A DNA stretch of 64,000 nt. Source: Microbacterium sp. AB (GTDB lineage: Bacteria; Actinomycetota; Actinomycetes; Actinomycetales; Microbacteriaceae). The notes under the pieces were generated by a model. That model ran no database searches. It saw only the letters and a program-made list of their open reading frames with translations, and was not told the origin of the DNA. The stretch's first letter is position 1. Each line of letters starts with the position of its first letter. The stretch spans positions 2,232,001-2,296,000 of the forward strand of contig NZ_CP118157.1 in the NCBI RefSeq assembly GCF_032878875.1, in the 5' to 3' direction. Shown piece after piece: positions 19,451 through 28,269 of this stretch. The translations under genes were made by a program, and so were the position numbers.

Positions 19451-20559
19451 ACCCGGGAGAGCCATTCGACGTAGAAGAGCCCCACGCCGCTCACGGCGAG
19501 GAGGCCCGCGATGAGCCAGAAGCGCACGACGATCGTGACCTCGGGCCATCCGCGCAGCTCGAAGTGATGATGGAGCGGGCTCATGAGGAAGAGCCGCTTG
19601 CCCTTCGTCGCCTTGAAGTACAGGCGCTGGAGGATGACCGATCCCGACGACATGATGAACAGTCCCGCGATGAGAACGCCGAGCATCTCGGTGCGGGTGA
19701 GGATGGCGAGGGCGGCCACGACGCCGCCGATCGCCATCGAGCCGACGTCGCCCATGAAGACCTTGGCCTTGGGGGCGTTCCACCACAGGAAGCCGATGAG
19801 CGAGCCGACGAAGGCGGCGGCCACGATCGCGATGTCGAGCGGATCCCGCGCGGCGTAGCACGCCTGCTGGTAGTCCTCGGCGAGGCGGACGCCCGTGCAG
19901 GTCTGGTTGAACTGCCAGAACGCGATGAGGCTGTAGGCGCCCACGACGAAGACCCCGGCGCCGGCCGCGAGGCCGTCGAGCCCGTCCGTGAGGTTGACGC
20001 TGTTCGAGAACCCCACCCCCAGCAGCGACAGCCAGGCGAGGTAGAGGATCCATCCCAGCACGGGCCCGAGCGCCATGAACCCGAGGACGTTGATGTCGCG
20101 GAAGAACGAGATGAACGGGCTGCCGGGAGTCTGGCCGTACACGTCGGCGAAGTTCAGCGCGACGATCCCGAACGGGATGACCACGAGGATCTGGCCGGCG
20201 ATCTTCTTCCAGCCGGACAGGCCCGCGTAGTGCTGCGTCCGCACCTTCAGGAAGTCGTCGATGAATCCCACGGCGCCGAACCCGACCATCATCCACAGCA
20301 CGAGCCATCCCGACGCCGTCGGCGGGTTGTAGCCCGTGTAGGCGCCGATGAGGTAGCCCACGATCGTTCCGACGATGAAGACGACGCCGCCCATCGTCGG
20401 CGTTCCGCGCTTGAGCTCGTGCTTCGGCGCGTTGAAGTTCTCGCCGTCGGTGCGGATGACCTGGCCCCAGCCCCAGCGGCGGAAGGCCCGGATGAAGAGC
20501 GGGGTCAGGAAGAGCGTGAACGCGAGTGAGATCGCGGCGGCCGTCAGGAGTGATCTCAC
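19447..20559 (-). CDS. mraY: phospho-N-acetylmuramoyl-pentapeptide transferase
   Basis: MraY transfers phospho-MurNAc-pentapeptide to undecaprenyl phosphate, making lipid I. The 370-residue product has about ten transmembrane helices. Family marks are KRGTPTMGG, NLTDGLDGLAAG (catalytic Asp region), FMGDVGSMAIGG and MSPLHHHFELRGWPE. The start is GTG at 20559 within a GTGA overlap with the murF stop. Longer in-frame readings into murF do not resemble the family. The stop overlaps the murD start. Confidence 0.97.
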   Translation of the reverse strand: MRSLLTAAAISLAFTLFLTPLFIRAFRRWGWGQVIRTDGENFNAPKHELKRGTPTMGGVVFIVGTIVGYLIGAYTGYNPPTASGWLVLWMMVGFGAVGFIDDFLKVRTQHYAGLSGWKKIAGQILVVIPFGIVALNFADVYGQTPGSPFISFFRDINVLGFMALGPVLGWILYLAWLSLLGVGFSNSVNLTDGLDGLAAGAGVFVVGAYSLIAFWQFNQTCTGVRLAEDYQQACYAARDPLDIAIVAAAFVGSLIGFLWWNAPKAKVFMGDVGSMAIGGVVAALAILTRTEMLGVLIAGLFIMSSGSVILQRLYFKATKGKRLFLMSPLHHHFELRGWPEVTIVVRFWLIAGLLAVSGVGLFYVEWLSRV

Positions 20560-21968
20560 GAGAACGATTCTCCCAGACGATCGCCGAGGAACCTGAGTCC
20601 CGCCGAGTTCGACGACTTCACGAGCACGCGGTCGCCGTCCCGCAGCTCGCCGAGGAGGTACTCGTACGCCTCGTCGGCGTCGGCGAAGAACACGGCCTCG
20701 TCGCTCCAGGAGCCCTCCGCGACCGCTGCGAGGAAGAGCGCACGGGCCTCCTGCCCGACCACGACGATGCGCGGGATGCGCAGGCGCACCGCCAGCAGCC
20801 CGATCTTGTCGTGCTCCTCGACGGCGTACTCGCCCAGCTCGCTCATGGCGCCGAGCACGGCGACCATCCGCTCGTCCGGTCCCGTGATCTGCGCGAGCGT
20901 CCGCAGCGCGGCCTGCATCGAGTCGGGGCTCGCGTTGTAGGCGTCGTTGATGATGCGGACGCGCTCGGATCCGAGGACCTGCATCCGCCACCGCTCGGCG
21001 AGCGACACCGTCTCGAGGCGCGCCACGGCGTCGGCGAGCGGCACTCCGAGCGCGACCGCCGCGGTCGCCGCCGCGAGGGCGTTCTTGACGTGGTGGGCGC
21101 CGAGCACCTGGAGGTGGAGCGGAAGGGACTGCTCCCCCGCCGTGACGACGGCGTCCGTCCCCGCGGCCGTCACGCTCAGCCCGTCCGCGCGCACGTCGGC
21201 CGTCCCGCCCTCGCCGAACCACCGGATGTCCAGCCCCCGGGCCTCGGCGATCGGCGCCATGCCCGCGACACGGGGGTCGTCGGCGTTGAGCACGACCGTT
21301 CCGCCGTCGCGGACGGCCGACACGAGCTCGGACTTCGCCCTCACGGTCGCGTCGATCCCGCCGAAGCCGCCCGCGTGCGCCATCCCGACCATGAGCACGA
21401 CGCCCACGTCGGGGCTGACCAGTCCCGCGAGACGGGCGATCTGCCCCGGCGCGTCGGCTCCGAACTCGCAGACGAGGTACCGGGTGTCGTGCGTGACGCG
21501 CAGCATCGTCAGCGGCGCGCCCACGGCGTTGTTGAACGAGCCGACGGGCGCGACGGTCTCGCCCTCCTCTCGCAGGATCGCGGCGAGCATGTTCTTCGTC
21601 GTCGTCTTGCCGTTCGAGCCCGTGATGCCGACGATCCGCAGGCGCCCGGACGCGCGCACGCGCGACACCGCCTCGCGCGCGAGCTCGCCGAGCGCGACGA
21701 CGACGTCGGGCACGACGATCTGCGTGACGGGCTCGTCGACGACGCGCTCGACGAGGGCGAGCACCGCGCCCTGATCGACGGCCTTGCCCACGAACAGGTG
21801 CCCGTCCGTCACCTCGCCCGGCTTCGCGACGAAGACGCCGCCGGGCCCGATGCCGCGGGAGTCGGTGTCGACGACGCCCTCGACGGTCGTCTCAGGGGTG
21901 TCGGGACCGTGCAGATGCAGCTTCCCGCCGACGGCGGCCGTGATCTCGGCCAAGGACAAAGCGATCAT
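20556..21968 (-). CDS. murF: UDP-MurNAc-tripeptide--D-alanyl-D-alanine ligase
   Basis: MurF adds D-Ala-D-Ala to the UDP-MurNAc tripeptide. The 470-residue product shows the ATP loop GITGSNGKTTTKNML near residue 118, the MurF-specific FNNAVGAPLTML and NDAYNASPDSM. These distinguish it from MurE, which would carry a DNP-type substrate motif. It begins 27 bases after the ftsI stop. murE, normally located between ftsI and murF, is absent, so the enzyme that adds the third stem residue must be encoded elsewhere. Confidence 0.97.
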   Translation of the reverse strand: MIALSLAEITAAVGGKLHLHGPDTPETTVEGVVDTDSRGIGPGGVFVAKPGEVTDGHLFVGKAVDQGAVLALVERVVDEPVTQIVVPDVVVALGELAREAVSRVRASGRLRIVGITGSNGKTTTKNMLAAILREEGETVAPVGSFNNAVGAPLTMLRVTHDTRYLVCEFGADAPGQIARLAGLVSPDVGVVLMVGMAHAGGFGGIDATVRAKSELVSAVRDGGTVVLNADDPRVAGMAPIAEARGLDIRWFGEGGTADVRADGLSVTAAGTDAVVTAGEQSLPLHLQVLGAHHVKNALAAATAAVALGVPLADAVARLETVSLAERWRMQVLGSERVRIINDAYNASPDSMQAALRTLAQITGPDERMVAVLGAMSELGEYAVEEHDKIGLLAVRLRIPRIVVVGQEARALFLAAVAEGSWSDEAVFFADADEAYEYLLGELRDGDRVLVKSSNSAGLRFLGDRLGESFS

Positions 21969-21995
21969 GAAAGGGGATCCTCCGCGCGCTGCGCG

Positions 21996-23786
21996 TCACT
22001 CGGCGAACTTGGGAAGCGGCTCTTCTGTCGTCTCCGACGGCATCACGCGGTAGTTCTTCAGCACCTGCGTCATCGCCTTCTGCAGGGCGGGAGCCGTGGC
22101 CGCAGACGATGTTACCCGCGTGGGCTCGTCGAGCGTGACCATGACGACGTACTGCGGGTCGTCCGCGGGCACCACTCCGAGGATGCTCGTGTAGTAGACC
22201 CCGGCCTTGTACCCGCCGCCCGCCGCGGGCTTCTGCGCCGTTCCGGTCTTCGTGGCGATCCGGTAGCCGTCGACGGCGACCTGGTCGGCGAGCGTGCCCT
22301 GCGTGGCGACGTTCTCGAGCAGCTGGATGGTCGTGTCGGCGGCCTCCTCTCCCACGACGCGGACGGGATCGCTCAGCTCGGGCTCGATCACCGTGCCGTC
22401 CGCCGCGGTGCACGACTCCACGAGGTGCAGCGGCTCGCGGACGCCTCCGTTCGCGAGCGTCTGATAGGCGTTGACGACCTGAGGCATCGTCGTCGTGAAG
22501 GCCTGGCCGAACGTCGTGGCATAGTGCGTCTGGTTGTCCCACTGGTCGACGGGGATGAGGTAGCCGGACTCCTCGCCGGGGAAGCCGATGTCGGTCGCCG
22601 TGCCGACGCCGAACCTCTCGAGGTACTCCGCGCGCGTCTCGTCGGGCACGAGCTCCCCGAACTTCGACAGCGCGACGTTGGACGAGTCGATGAGCGCACC
22701 GGTGAGCGTGTAGTCGTACGCCGGGTGGGCGAACGAGTCGCCCACGCTCGCGCCGTTGGGGAACGTCTCGTTGCTCGATGCGGTCACGGAGCTCTCCGGA
22801 GTGACGGCGCCCTGGTCGAGCAGCGTCGCCGCCGTGATCGCCTTGAACGTCGAGCCGGGCTCGAACGTCGTCGAGAAGATCCGGGAGCCGCGATCGTCCT
22901 CGTCGCTCGCGGAGGGGTCGTTGGGGTCGACGGTGGGGTACTCCGCGGCGGCGCGGACGGCCCCTGTGGCGACCTCCACGACCATGACCGCTCCGGCCTG
23001 GGCCTTCTGGTTCGCCACCTCCTCGGCGATCATCTGCTGCATGTACCACTGGAGGTCGGCGTCGAGCGTCAGCTGCAGCGTGCCGCCGTCGACGGCCGGC
23101 TCGGTCGTCTCCGTGCCGGGGATGATGAGCCCGTCGGACCCCTGCTGGTAGCTGAGCGAGCCGTCCTCCGCCTGCAGGCACGAGTCGTCGGCCGCCTCGA
23201 GGCCCGCGAGCGGCTCGCCGTCCGTGTCGACGAACCCGAGGAGGTTCCCGGCGACCGCGCCGTACGGATAGGCGCGCGACTGCAGCGGCTCGAACGAGAG
23301 GTACGGAAGGCCCAGGGCGAGCAGGTCGCGGTACTGCTGGGTCGAGAGGTCGCGCGACAGCACGGCGTAGCGGCTCTCGGGATCGTCGGCGAGGGCGTCC
23401 GCGACGATCGCGCGCACCTCGTCTCCGCTCCGGCCGACGATCGCCCCGATGTCCTCGGACGACTCCTCCCAGGTCACGGTGCGCTTCTCGCCGTCGTCGT
23501 CCGTGTGCTCGATGTCCGTCACGAGCTTCGGGTCGAACTGCGCGCTGTAGCGCACGGTGCTGCTCGCGAGCACGGTGCCGTTCGTGTCCGTGACGGATCC
23601 GCGCGTGCCGTAGAGCGTCTGCGTCGACGTGAGACCGCTGTAGGCGGCTCGGTTGTCGAGGTGCTCCTGCGCGTTGACCACCTGGATGTCGACGAGCCTC
23701 ACCGCGAAGCCGGCCACGATCACCACGACGGCGGCGCCCGCCACGGCCGTGCGGCGTCTGGCGCTTCGACGGGTCTTCGCGTGCAT
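21996..23786 (-). CDS. ftsI: septal peptidoglycan transpeptidase FtsI (class B PBP)
   Basis: FtsI is the class B penicillin-binding protein that cross-links septal wall with FtsW. The 596-residue product has a short basic cytoplasmic N-terminus, one transmembrane helix at about 15-37 and a dimerisation domain. The transpeptidase motifs are STFK (Ser near 312), SSN (near 367) and KTGT (near 514). The ATG at 23786 follows AGGGGG by about 6 nt; a much longer in-frame reading upstream is arginine-rich noise. It is 46 bases downstream of the FtsL-like gene. The insert rich in Asp (DPNDPSASDEDD) is unremarkable. Confidence 0.96.
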   Translation of the reverse strand: MHAKTRRSARRRTAVAGAAVVVIVAGFAVRLVDIQVVNAQEHLDNRAAYSGLTSTQTLYGTRGSVTDTNGTVLASSTVRYSAQFDPKLVTDIEHTDDDGEKRTVTWEESSEDIGAIVGRSGDEVRAIVADALADDPESRYAVLSRDLSTQQYRDLLALGLPYLSFEPLQSRAYPYGAVAGNLLGFVDTDGEPLAGLEAADDSCLQAEDGSLSYQQGSDGLIIPGTETTEPAVDGGTLQLTLDADLQWYMQQMIAEEVANQKAQAGAVMVVEVATGAVRAAAEYPTVDPNDPSASDEDDRGSRIFSTTFEPGSTFKAITAATLLDQGAVTPESSVTASSNETFPNGASVGDSFAHPAYDYTLTGALIDSSNVALSKFGELVPDETRAEYLERFGVGTATDIGFPGEESGYLIPVDQWDNQTHYATTFGQAFTTTMPQVVNAYQTLANGGVREPLHLVESCTAADGTVIEPELSDPVRVVGEEAADTTIQLLENVATQGTLADQVAVDGYRIATKTGTAQKPAAGGGYKAGVYYTSILGVVPADDPQYVVMVTLDEPTRVTSSAATAPALQKAMTQVLKNYRVMPSETTEEPLPKFAE

Positions 23787-23832
23787 CTGGCCCCCTGGTG
23801 GTGTCGCCGTGTCGGGTGGATGGTGCCGGTGG

Positions 23833-24462
23833 TCAGTGCGTGGCGGGGCTCGGCAGCCCGTCGGTGATCGCCGGCGGCAGCTGCGGCTCGACCGGCTCCT
23901 CCTCCACGGCGTCCTCCCCCTGCGTGCCGGAGGCCTCCTCGCCCGACACGGCCTCATCCGAGGGTGCCTCATCCGCCGCGTCCTCCGCGGAGGACGCCTG
24001 CGTGTCGGCGAGGAAGGCGTTGCCGACCGCCGATCGCGATCCGGCGTCGACGGTCGACGCGTCCCCCGCCGCCTGGCCGCCGCCGACGACGGCGCCGTCG
24101 CTCAGGCGCAGGTAGCTCGGCGCCGCGTCGATCACCATGCCGAGGGCGGAGGCCTGCGCGGCGAGGTTCTGCGGCGAGCCGAGGCCCGCGACCTCGTCGT
24201 AGAGCGTCTGCGCCTCGAGCGTGAGCTCGCGCTTCTGCGCGTCGAGCGAGGCGATCTCGAAGGTGCTCTGCGTCGACATGACCGACAGCGCCATCTGCGC
24301 GACGGCGATGAGCACGGCGCCGACGACCGCGACGATCGCGTAGGCGAGGCGCGGACGCCTCCGGCGCGCCGGAGCCTCGACCGGACGGAGGTCCGGGCGG
24401 CGCTCGTCGTCGGAGCGTCGTGCGGGAGCGGTCGTCGCCGCGCTCTGGACGGCAAGGCTCAT
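23833..24462 (-). CDS. ftsL: FtsL-like septum formation protein
   Basis: This is a small bitopic protein in the ftsL position between rsmH and ftsI. The 209-residue product has a basic cytoplasmic N-terminus, one transmembrane helix at about 39-62 and then a heptad-rich coiled-coil segment ([23 protein letters not shown]) followed by [11 protein letters not shown], all typical of FtsL. The last 90 or so residues are an acidic Ala/Glu/Asp tail ([14 protein letters not shown]) outside the membrane. FtsL is usually about 90-130 residues. ATGA overlap with the rsmH stop shows translational coupling. Assignment rests on topology and position because FtsL sequences diverge strongly. Confidence 0.88.
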   Translation of the reverse strand: MSLAVQSAATTAPARRSDDERRPDLRPVEAPARRRRPRLAYAIVAVVGAVLIAVAQMALSVMSTQSTFEIASLDAQKRELTLEAQTLYDEVAGLGSPQNLAAQASALGMVIDAAPSYLRLSDGAVVGGGQAAGDASTVDAGSRSAVGNAFLADTQASSAEDAADEAPSDEAVSGEEASGTQGEDAVEEEPVEPQLPPAITDGLPSPATH

Positions 24463-25412
24463 GATGCCTCCCTCACTCGCTCGATCGCGCGCAGACGCAC
24501 CGGTCTGGCGCGCGGATTGGATGCGGACTCCGCCTCGCCCGCCTGCTCGGCGCCGCGCACGAGCAGGCGGAACTCGGGTGCGTGCTCCGGCAGCTCCACG
24601 GGGAGACCGGCCGGCGCCTTCGACGCCGTCGCCTCCGCGAACAGCCGCTTCACGAAGCGGTCCTCGAGCGACTGGTACGACAGCACCGCGATGCGTCCGC
24701 CCACGGCGAGGGCGCCGAGGGCGGCGGGGATGGCGCGCTCGAGCGCCGCGAGCTCGCCGTTCACCTCGATGCGGAGCGCCTGGAACACGCGCTTGGCCGG
24801 GTGGCCGGCGCGCTGCACGGCCGCGGGCGTCGCCGCCGTGAGGATCTCGACCAGCTGCGCCGAGCGCTCGATCGGCGCCCTGTCGCGTGCGCCGACGATG
24901 AAGCGCGCGTAGCGGGCCGCGAGCTTCTCCTCGCCGTAGCGCTCGAAGATCCGCCGCAGCTGGCCCTCGCTGTAGGTCGCGACGACGTCGGCCGCCGTGA
25001 CGCCGCCGGTGGGGTCCATGCGCATGTCGAGCGGAGCGTCCTTGGCGTAGGCAAAGCCGCGATCGGTCTCGTCGAGCTGGAGCGACGACACGCCCAGGTC
25101 GTAGAGGACGGCGTCCGCATGGTCCTCGCCGGCCTCCTCGAGGGCGTCGCGGACGCCGTCGTACACGGTGTGCACGAGAGCAGTGCGGTCGGCGAAGCGC
25201 TCGAGCCGCTCCCCCGCGATCCGCAGGGCGGCGGGGTCGCGATCGAGGCCGACGAGCCGGATGCCGCCGAACCGCTCGAGGAAGGCCTCCGCGTGTCCGC
25301 CCATGCCGAGGGTGCCGTCGACGTACACGGCCCCGTCGTGCTGCAACGCCGGACCGAGCAGGTCGAGGCAGCGCTCGAGGAGGACCGGAGTGTGGATGTC
25401 GCGGATGCTCAT
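24459..25412 (-). CDS. rsmH: 16S rRNA (cytosine(1402)-N(4))-methyltransferase
   Basis: RsmH (MraW) methylates N4 of C1402 in the ribosomal P site. The 317-residue product begins [17 protein letters not shown] and shows the SAM-binding segment [27 protein letters not shown] and the family mark [33 protein letters not shown] lies near the C-terminus. The ATG at 25412 follows GGGGGAA and is preferred over an in-frame start 69 bases upstream. The gene follows mraZ by 99 bases and overlaps the next gene by 4. Confidence 0.97.
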   Translation of the reverse strand: MSIRDIHTPVLLERCLDLLGPALQHDGAVYVDGTLGMGGHAEAFLERFGGIRLVGLDRDPAALRIAGERLERFADRTALVHTVYDGVRDALEEAGEDHADAVLYDLGVSSLQLDETDRGFAYAKDAPLDMRMDPTGGVTAADVVATYSEGQLRRIFERYGEEKLAARYARFIVGARDRAPIERSAQLVEILTAATPAAVQRAGHPAKRVFQALRIEVNGELAALERAIPAALGALAVGGRIAVLSYQSLEDRFVKRLFAEATASKAPAGLPVELPEHAPEFRLLVRGAEQAGEAESASNPRARPVRLRAIERVREAS

Positions 25413-25511
25413 GATGCGTTCCCCCGCTCCGTCCTCGGCTCTGATTCCCATCCGCGCGACCTGCTGCCGGGGAAGTGGCATCAGGGCTGCGGGTGGGGAT
25501 CACAACCGAGG

Positions 25512-25943
25512 TCAGAACAGTCCCGGGATCACCTCCTGTTCCAGGTCGGAGTAGGTCTCCTCGTTGCTCTCCAGATAGGCGTTCCACGCGACCGCGTCCC
25601 AGATCTCCGCGTGCGCCCCGACACCCGTCACGACGAGCTCCTTCTCGAGCCCGGCGTAGCTGCGCAGGTGCGACGGGACGGTGATGCGGTTCTGGCCGTC
25701 GGGGGTCTCGGCGCTCGCACCGGAGAGGAACATGCGCAGGAAGTCGCGGGCCTGCTTGTTCGTGAGGGGGGCCTCGCGGATCCGCTCGTGCACGCGCTCG
25801 AACTCCGCCGTGCTGAACACGTACAGGCAGCGCTCCTGTCCGCGTGTCACGACGATGCCTCCGGCCAGTTCCTCGCGGAACTTCGCGGGGAGGATGACGC
25901 GGCCTTTGTCGTCGAGCTTGGGGGTATGCGTGCCCAGCAGCAT
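25512..25943 (-). CDS. mraZ: transcriptional regulator MraZ
   Basis: MraZ is an AbrB-fold DNA-binding protein that controls the dcw operon it heads. The 143-residue product has two MraZ repeats, each with a DxxGR-type motif: [16 protein letters not shown] (about 10-25) and [15 protein letters not shown] (about 82-95). The ATG at 25943 lies downstream of AAGGGGGG. Three 10-base tandem repeats that match MraZ boxes lie about 40-65 bases upstream of the start, so autoregulation of the whole cluster is likely. Confidence 0.97.
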   Translation of the reverse strand: MLLGTHTPKLDDKGRVILPAKFREELAGGIVVTRGQERCLYVFSTAEFERVHERIREAPLTNKQARDFLRMFLSGASAETPDGQNRITVPSHLRSYAGLEKELVVTGVGAHAEIWDAVAWNAYLESNEETYSDLEQEVIPGLF

Positions 25944-25980
25944 CGGCCATCACCCCCCTTCGTTCCGGCCAACCCGAGGT

Positions 25981-26010
25981 TTGCTCCACTTTACTCCACT
26001 TTCCCCCACT
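25981..26010 (-). promoter_or_regulatory. triple MraZ-box operator
   Basis: On the minus strand three direct 10-base units follow one another without gaps: AGTGGGGGAA, AGTGGAGTAA and AGTGGAGCAA. The TGG[GA]G core recurs every 10 bases, one helical turn, as in known mraZ operators (TGGGN repeats separated by 5 nt). The unit lies 38 bases upstream of the mraZ start. Confidence 0.88.
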
Positions 26011-26141
26011 GTCTAGGACCACATGCGCATTCCCAGGGAAGGGATTCCGCCTGCATCCCCGTCGTTTCGGAGAAGAGGGCGGGTGGAGCAAAAGGGAGGC
26101 CCAGTGGAGGACGATCCCCGACCCGGAGACGTCCGGGCACG

Positions 26142-26171
26142 AAAAAAGCGCCGACCCGAAGGTCGGCGCTT
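26142..26171 (-). terminator. rho-independent terminator after the DUF3040 gene
   Basis: On the minus strand a 10-bp perfect stem AGCGCCGACC / GGTCGGCGCT with a TTCG loop is followed by a run of six T (26142-26147). It lies 22 bases past the DUF3040 stop and upstream of the mraZ promoter. It insulates the dcw cluster. The tetraloop and T-run make it the most classical terminator in the window. Confidence 0.92.
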
Positions 26172-26193
26172 CTCCGTCGAGAGAGTGGGAGGG

Positions 26194-26583
26194 CTACTGC
26201 CCCTGCTGGCGGCGGTCCCAGCGATCGTTCATGCGATCCATGAAGCTCGCGCTCTGCGCGGGGCGGGAGGGCTCGCGCGCCGCGCCCGGCGCAGGCCGCG
26301 CATCCGTTCCCCTGCCCGGCGTGGTGCCCAGGATGACGCCGCCGAGCATCGCGGCGAAGCCCGCCACCCCCAGCACGATTCCCAGCACGAGGGCGCCGTT
26401 CCAGACGGCGATGCCCGCGACGATGGCGGCGAGGCCCGCGAGCACGAGGATCGCGCCGTAGATGAGGTTGCGATAGCTCAGCGCGCGACCACCGGCCGAG
26501 GCGCTGACGACGTCCGCGTCGTTCTGCATGAGATGGCGTTCCATCTCATCCAGAAGGCGCTGCTCCTGTTCGGAGAGTGGCAT
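26194..26583 (-). CDS. DUF3040 family membrane protein
   Basis: This is a 129-residue actinobacterial protein of unknown function. It begins MPLSEQEQRLLDEMERHLMQNDADV, the conserved DUF3040 helix. Two transmembrane helices follow at about 40-60 and 64-86, and then a Pro/Arg/Ala-rich C-terminal tail. The ATG is preceded by CGAGGGGG. A DUF3040 gene occupies the same place upstream of mraZ in Mycobacterium (Rv2169c, from general knowledge). It ends at a strong rho-independent terminator. Confidence 0.92.
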   Translation of the reverse strand: MPLSEQEQRLLDEMERHLMQNDADVVSASAGGRALSYRNLIYGAILVLAGLAAIVAGIAVWNGALVLGIVLGVAGFAAMLGGVILGTTPGRGTDARPAPGAAREPSRPAQSASFMDRMNDRWDRRQQGQ

Positions 26584-26636
26584 GGTGTCCCCCTCGGGTG
26601 AAACTCGTGGTCCATTCTATCGCCGCGAGTCCTCAC

Positions 26637-26642
26637 TAGGCT
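26637..26642 (+). promoter_or_regulatory. predicted -10 hexamer of the polyprenyl synthase gene (leaderless)
   Basis: TAGGCT is followed by 6 nt and then the GTG start at 26649. No Shine-Dalgarno can be placed between them. Confidence 0.55.
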
Positions 26643-26648
26643 AGGCCT

Positions 26649-27728
26649 GTGACGAGCTTCCCCCGCCTGATCGACACGATCTCCCAGCGACTCGAAAGCT
26701 TCTCGGCCGCGCAGGGGGCGGCGACGACGGGGCTCGGCGACGAGGCGGAGGGCTTCGTCGCGCAGGCCGCCGCCGCGCTGGCCGGCGGGAAGCGTCTGCG
26801 CGGGCGCTTCTGCGCGACCGGCTGGCGGGCCGTCTCCGGCGGCCGCGAGGTCCCCGCGTCCGTCGTGGACGCGTGCGCGTCGCTGGAGGTGTTCCAGGCG
26901 GCGGCCCTCGTCCACGACGACCTCATCGACAACTCCGACACCCGCAGGGGCCGTCCCTCCGCCCACCGCGCCCTCGAGGCCTGGCACATCGACGCGGGAT
27001 GGACGGGCGACGCGGCGGCGTTCGGCCGCGCCGGATCCGTGCTGCTGGGAGACCTGCTGCTGTCGTGGAGCGCCGACCTGTTCGACGCCGCCCTCGCCCT
27101 GCTCGACGCGCCGACCGCGCGTGCGCGCGCCGAGTACGGACGCATGCGCCGCGAGGTCATGGTCGGGCAGTTCCTCGACGTCGCCGAGGAGTCGGCATGG
27201 CCGCGCACGCCGGCGCATGAGCACGCCGGACGCGCACTGCGGATCGCCTCGCTGAAGTCGGCACGCTACAGCGTGCAGCAGCCGCTCGTCATCGGCGGGA
27301 GCCTCGCGGACGGAGACGAGGACCAGCTCGCCTCGCTGGCGGACATCGGGCATCCTCTCGGGCTCGCGTTCCAGCTCCGCGACGACGTGCTGGGCGTCTT
27401 CGGCGACGAGAGGGAGACGGGCAAACCCGCGGGCGACGATCTGCGGGAGGGCAAGCGCACGCTCCTCATCGCGTACGCGCGCGAGGCGGCCGGCACCTCT
27501 GCGCGCGAGGAGATCGACGCCCTGCTCGGCGACCGGCTGCTGGACGACGATGAGATCGACGCCCTCCGCGACACGATCGTGGCGACCGGCGCCCTCTCCC
27601 GCGTCGAGGACCTCATCACGGCGTATGCCGACGAGGCGGGGCTCGCCCTCTCGTCGGCGCGCTTCGACGCGGACGCCGCCTCCGAGCTGCAGGCGCTCGT
27701 CGAGGCCGCGACGCGGCGACGATCCTGA
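26649..27728 (+). CDS. trans-polyprenyl diphosphate synthase (GGPP/octaprenyl type)
   Basis: This enzyme condenses isopentenyl diphosphate onto an allylic diphosphate; products may serve menaquinone, carotenoid or other prenyl lipid synthesis. The 359-residue product contains the GGKRLRG substrate loop, the first aspartate-rich motif DDLIDNSDTRRGRPSAH (near residue 97) and the second, QLRDDVLGVFGD (near 243). Chain length cannot be read safely. The two residues before the first DDxxD are Val-His, without a bulky aromatic, which tends to allow longer products (inference). Start is GTG at 26649, probably leaderless. The homologue idsA2 lies in the same neighbourhood in M. tuberculosis. Confidence 0.93.
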   Translation: MTSFPRLIDTISQRLESFSAAQGAATTGLGDEAEGFVAQAAAALAGGKRLRGRFCATGWRAVSGGREVPASVVDACASLEVFQAAALVHDDLIDNSDTRRGRPSAHRALEAWHIDAGWTGDAAAFGRAGSVLLGDLLLSWSADLFDAALALLDAPTARARAEYGRMRREVMVGQFLDVAEESAWPRTPAHEHAGRALRIASLKSARYSVQQPLVIGGSLADGDEDQLASLADIGHPLGLAFQLRDDVLGVFGDERETGKPAGDDLREGKRTLLIAYAREAAGTSAREEIDALLGDRLLDDDEIDALRDTIVATGALSRVEDLITAYADEAGLALSSARFDADAASELQALVEAATRRRS

Positions 27729-27740
27729 CGCCCGCGCCGC

Positions 27741-28091
27741 TCAGGCCAGCGTCTGCGCCACGCGGCGCACCTCGCTCTTGCGCCCGGCGAGGAGCGCGGT
27801 GATCGGCGCCGCGCCGATGACGTCGTCCGCGGTCAGCAGCCAGTCGATCGCCTCGTCGTCGCTGAACCCCACATCGGCCAGCACGATCGCCGTGCCGCGC
27901 AGCGAGGCGAGCGGATGCCCGTCCACGATGAACACGGCCGGGACCTTCAGCGGGCCGTCGCGGCGCGAGCCGATGAGGACGTGCTCGTCGAGAAGGCGCC
28001 GGACGCGGCCCTGCGGCTCTCCGAGCACGTCGACGAGGTCGGGGATGGTCAGCCAGTCGGTGGGAACCGTCGCCGGGGTCTGGGCAGTCAC
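27741..28091 (-). CDS. Rv2175c-family DNA-binding protein
   Basis: The 116-residue product has an N-terminal winged-helix-like half (WLTIPDLVDVLGEPQGRVRRLLDE, about 13-36). The conserved C-terminal half is VFIVDGHPLASLRGTAIVLADVGFSDDEAIDWLL. This matches the mycobacterial Rv2175c family, a DNA-binding protein phosphorylated by PknL in M. tuberculosis (established knowledge). A PknL-like kinase lies 1.6 kb away here, so the pair is conserved. The start is GTG at 28091 and is weakly supported. The stop is 12 bases from the convergent end of the polyprenyl synthase gene. Confidence 0.88.
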   Translation of the reverse strand: MTAQTPATVPTDWLTIPDLVDVLGEPQGRVRRLLDEHVLIGSRRDGPLKVPAVFIVDGHPLASLRGTAIVLADVGFSDDEAIDWLLTADDVIGAAPITALLAGRKSEVRRVAQTLA

Positions 28092-28191
28092 CCCTCCATG
28101 CTCTCATCCGCGACGGCGGCGGCGCGACCACACCTTCCCCGCCCTTTTCACACAGGCAACATCGACACCACTGAACTCATCTCTCCCATGC

Positions 28192-28235
28192 GTCACGGAA
28201 GATATCAGCAGTTGACTTCGTAATACTTCCGTGAC
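28192..28235. promoter_or_regulatory. 10-bp perfect inverted repeat upstream of the LysM gene
   Basis: GTCACGGAAG (28192-28201) and CTTCCGTGAC (28226-28235) form a perfect inverted repeat around a 24-base AT-richer spacer containing TTGACT and TAATAC. Arms 34 bases apart fit two regulator half-sites or an RNA stem in the 5' leader. No riboswitch of known size fits. Confidence 0.6.
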
Positions 28236-28269
28236 AGCGTGAGTGTCGTCCGATCGTTGGGGGTTCGAC

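Noticed and set aside
23833..26091. A long minus frame joining the FtsL-like gene to sequence upstream of mraZ
   Set aside because: Only its last 209 residues have protein character; the rest reads across rsmH and mraZ in another frame. The ATGA overlap with rsmH gives the true start.
26083..26109. Two plus-strand GTGGAG copies near the MraZ boxes
   Set aside because: They are 21 bases apart, point the opposite way and lack the 10-base repeat, so they are not counted as part of the operator.
28092..28269. c-di-AMP (ydaO) riboswitch before the LysM gene
   Set aside because: Such riboswitches are common ahead of actinobacterial wall hydrolase genes, but the gap is too short and the conserved junction sequences were not seen; only a simple inverted repeat is present.
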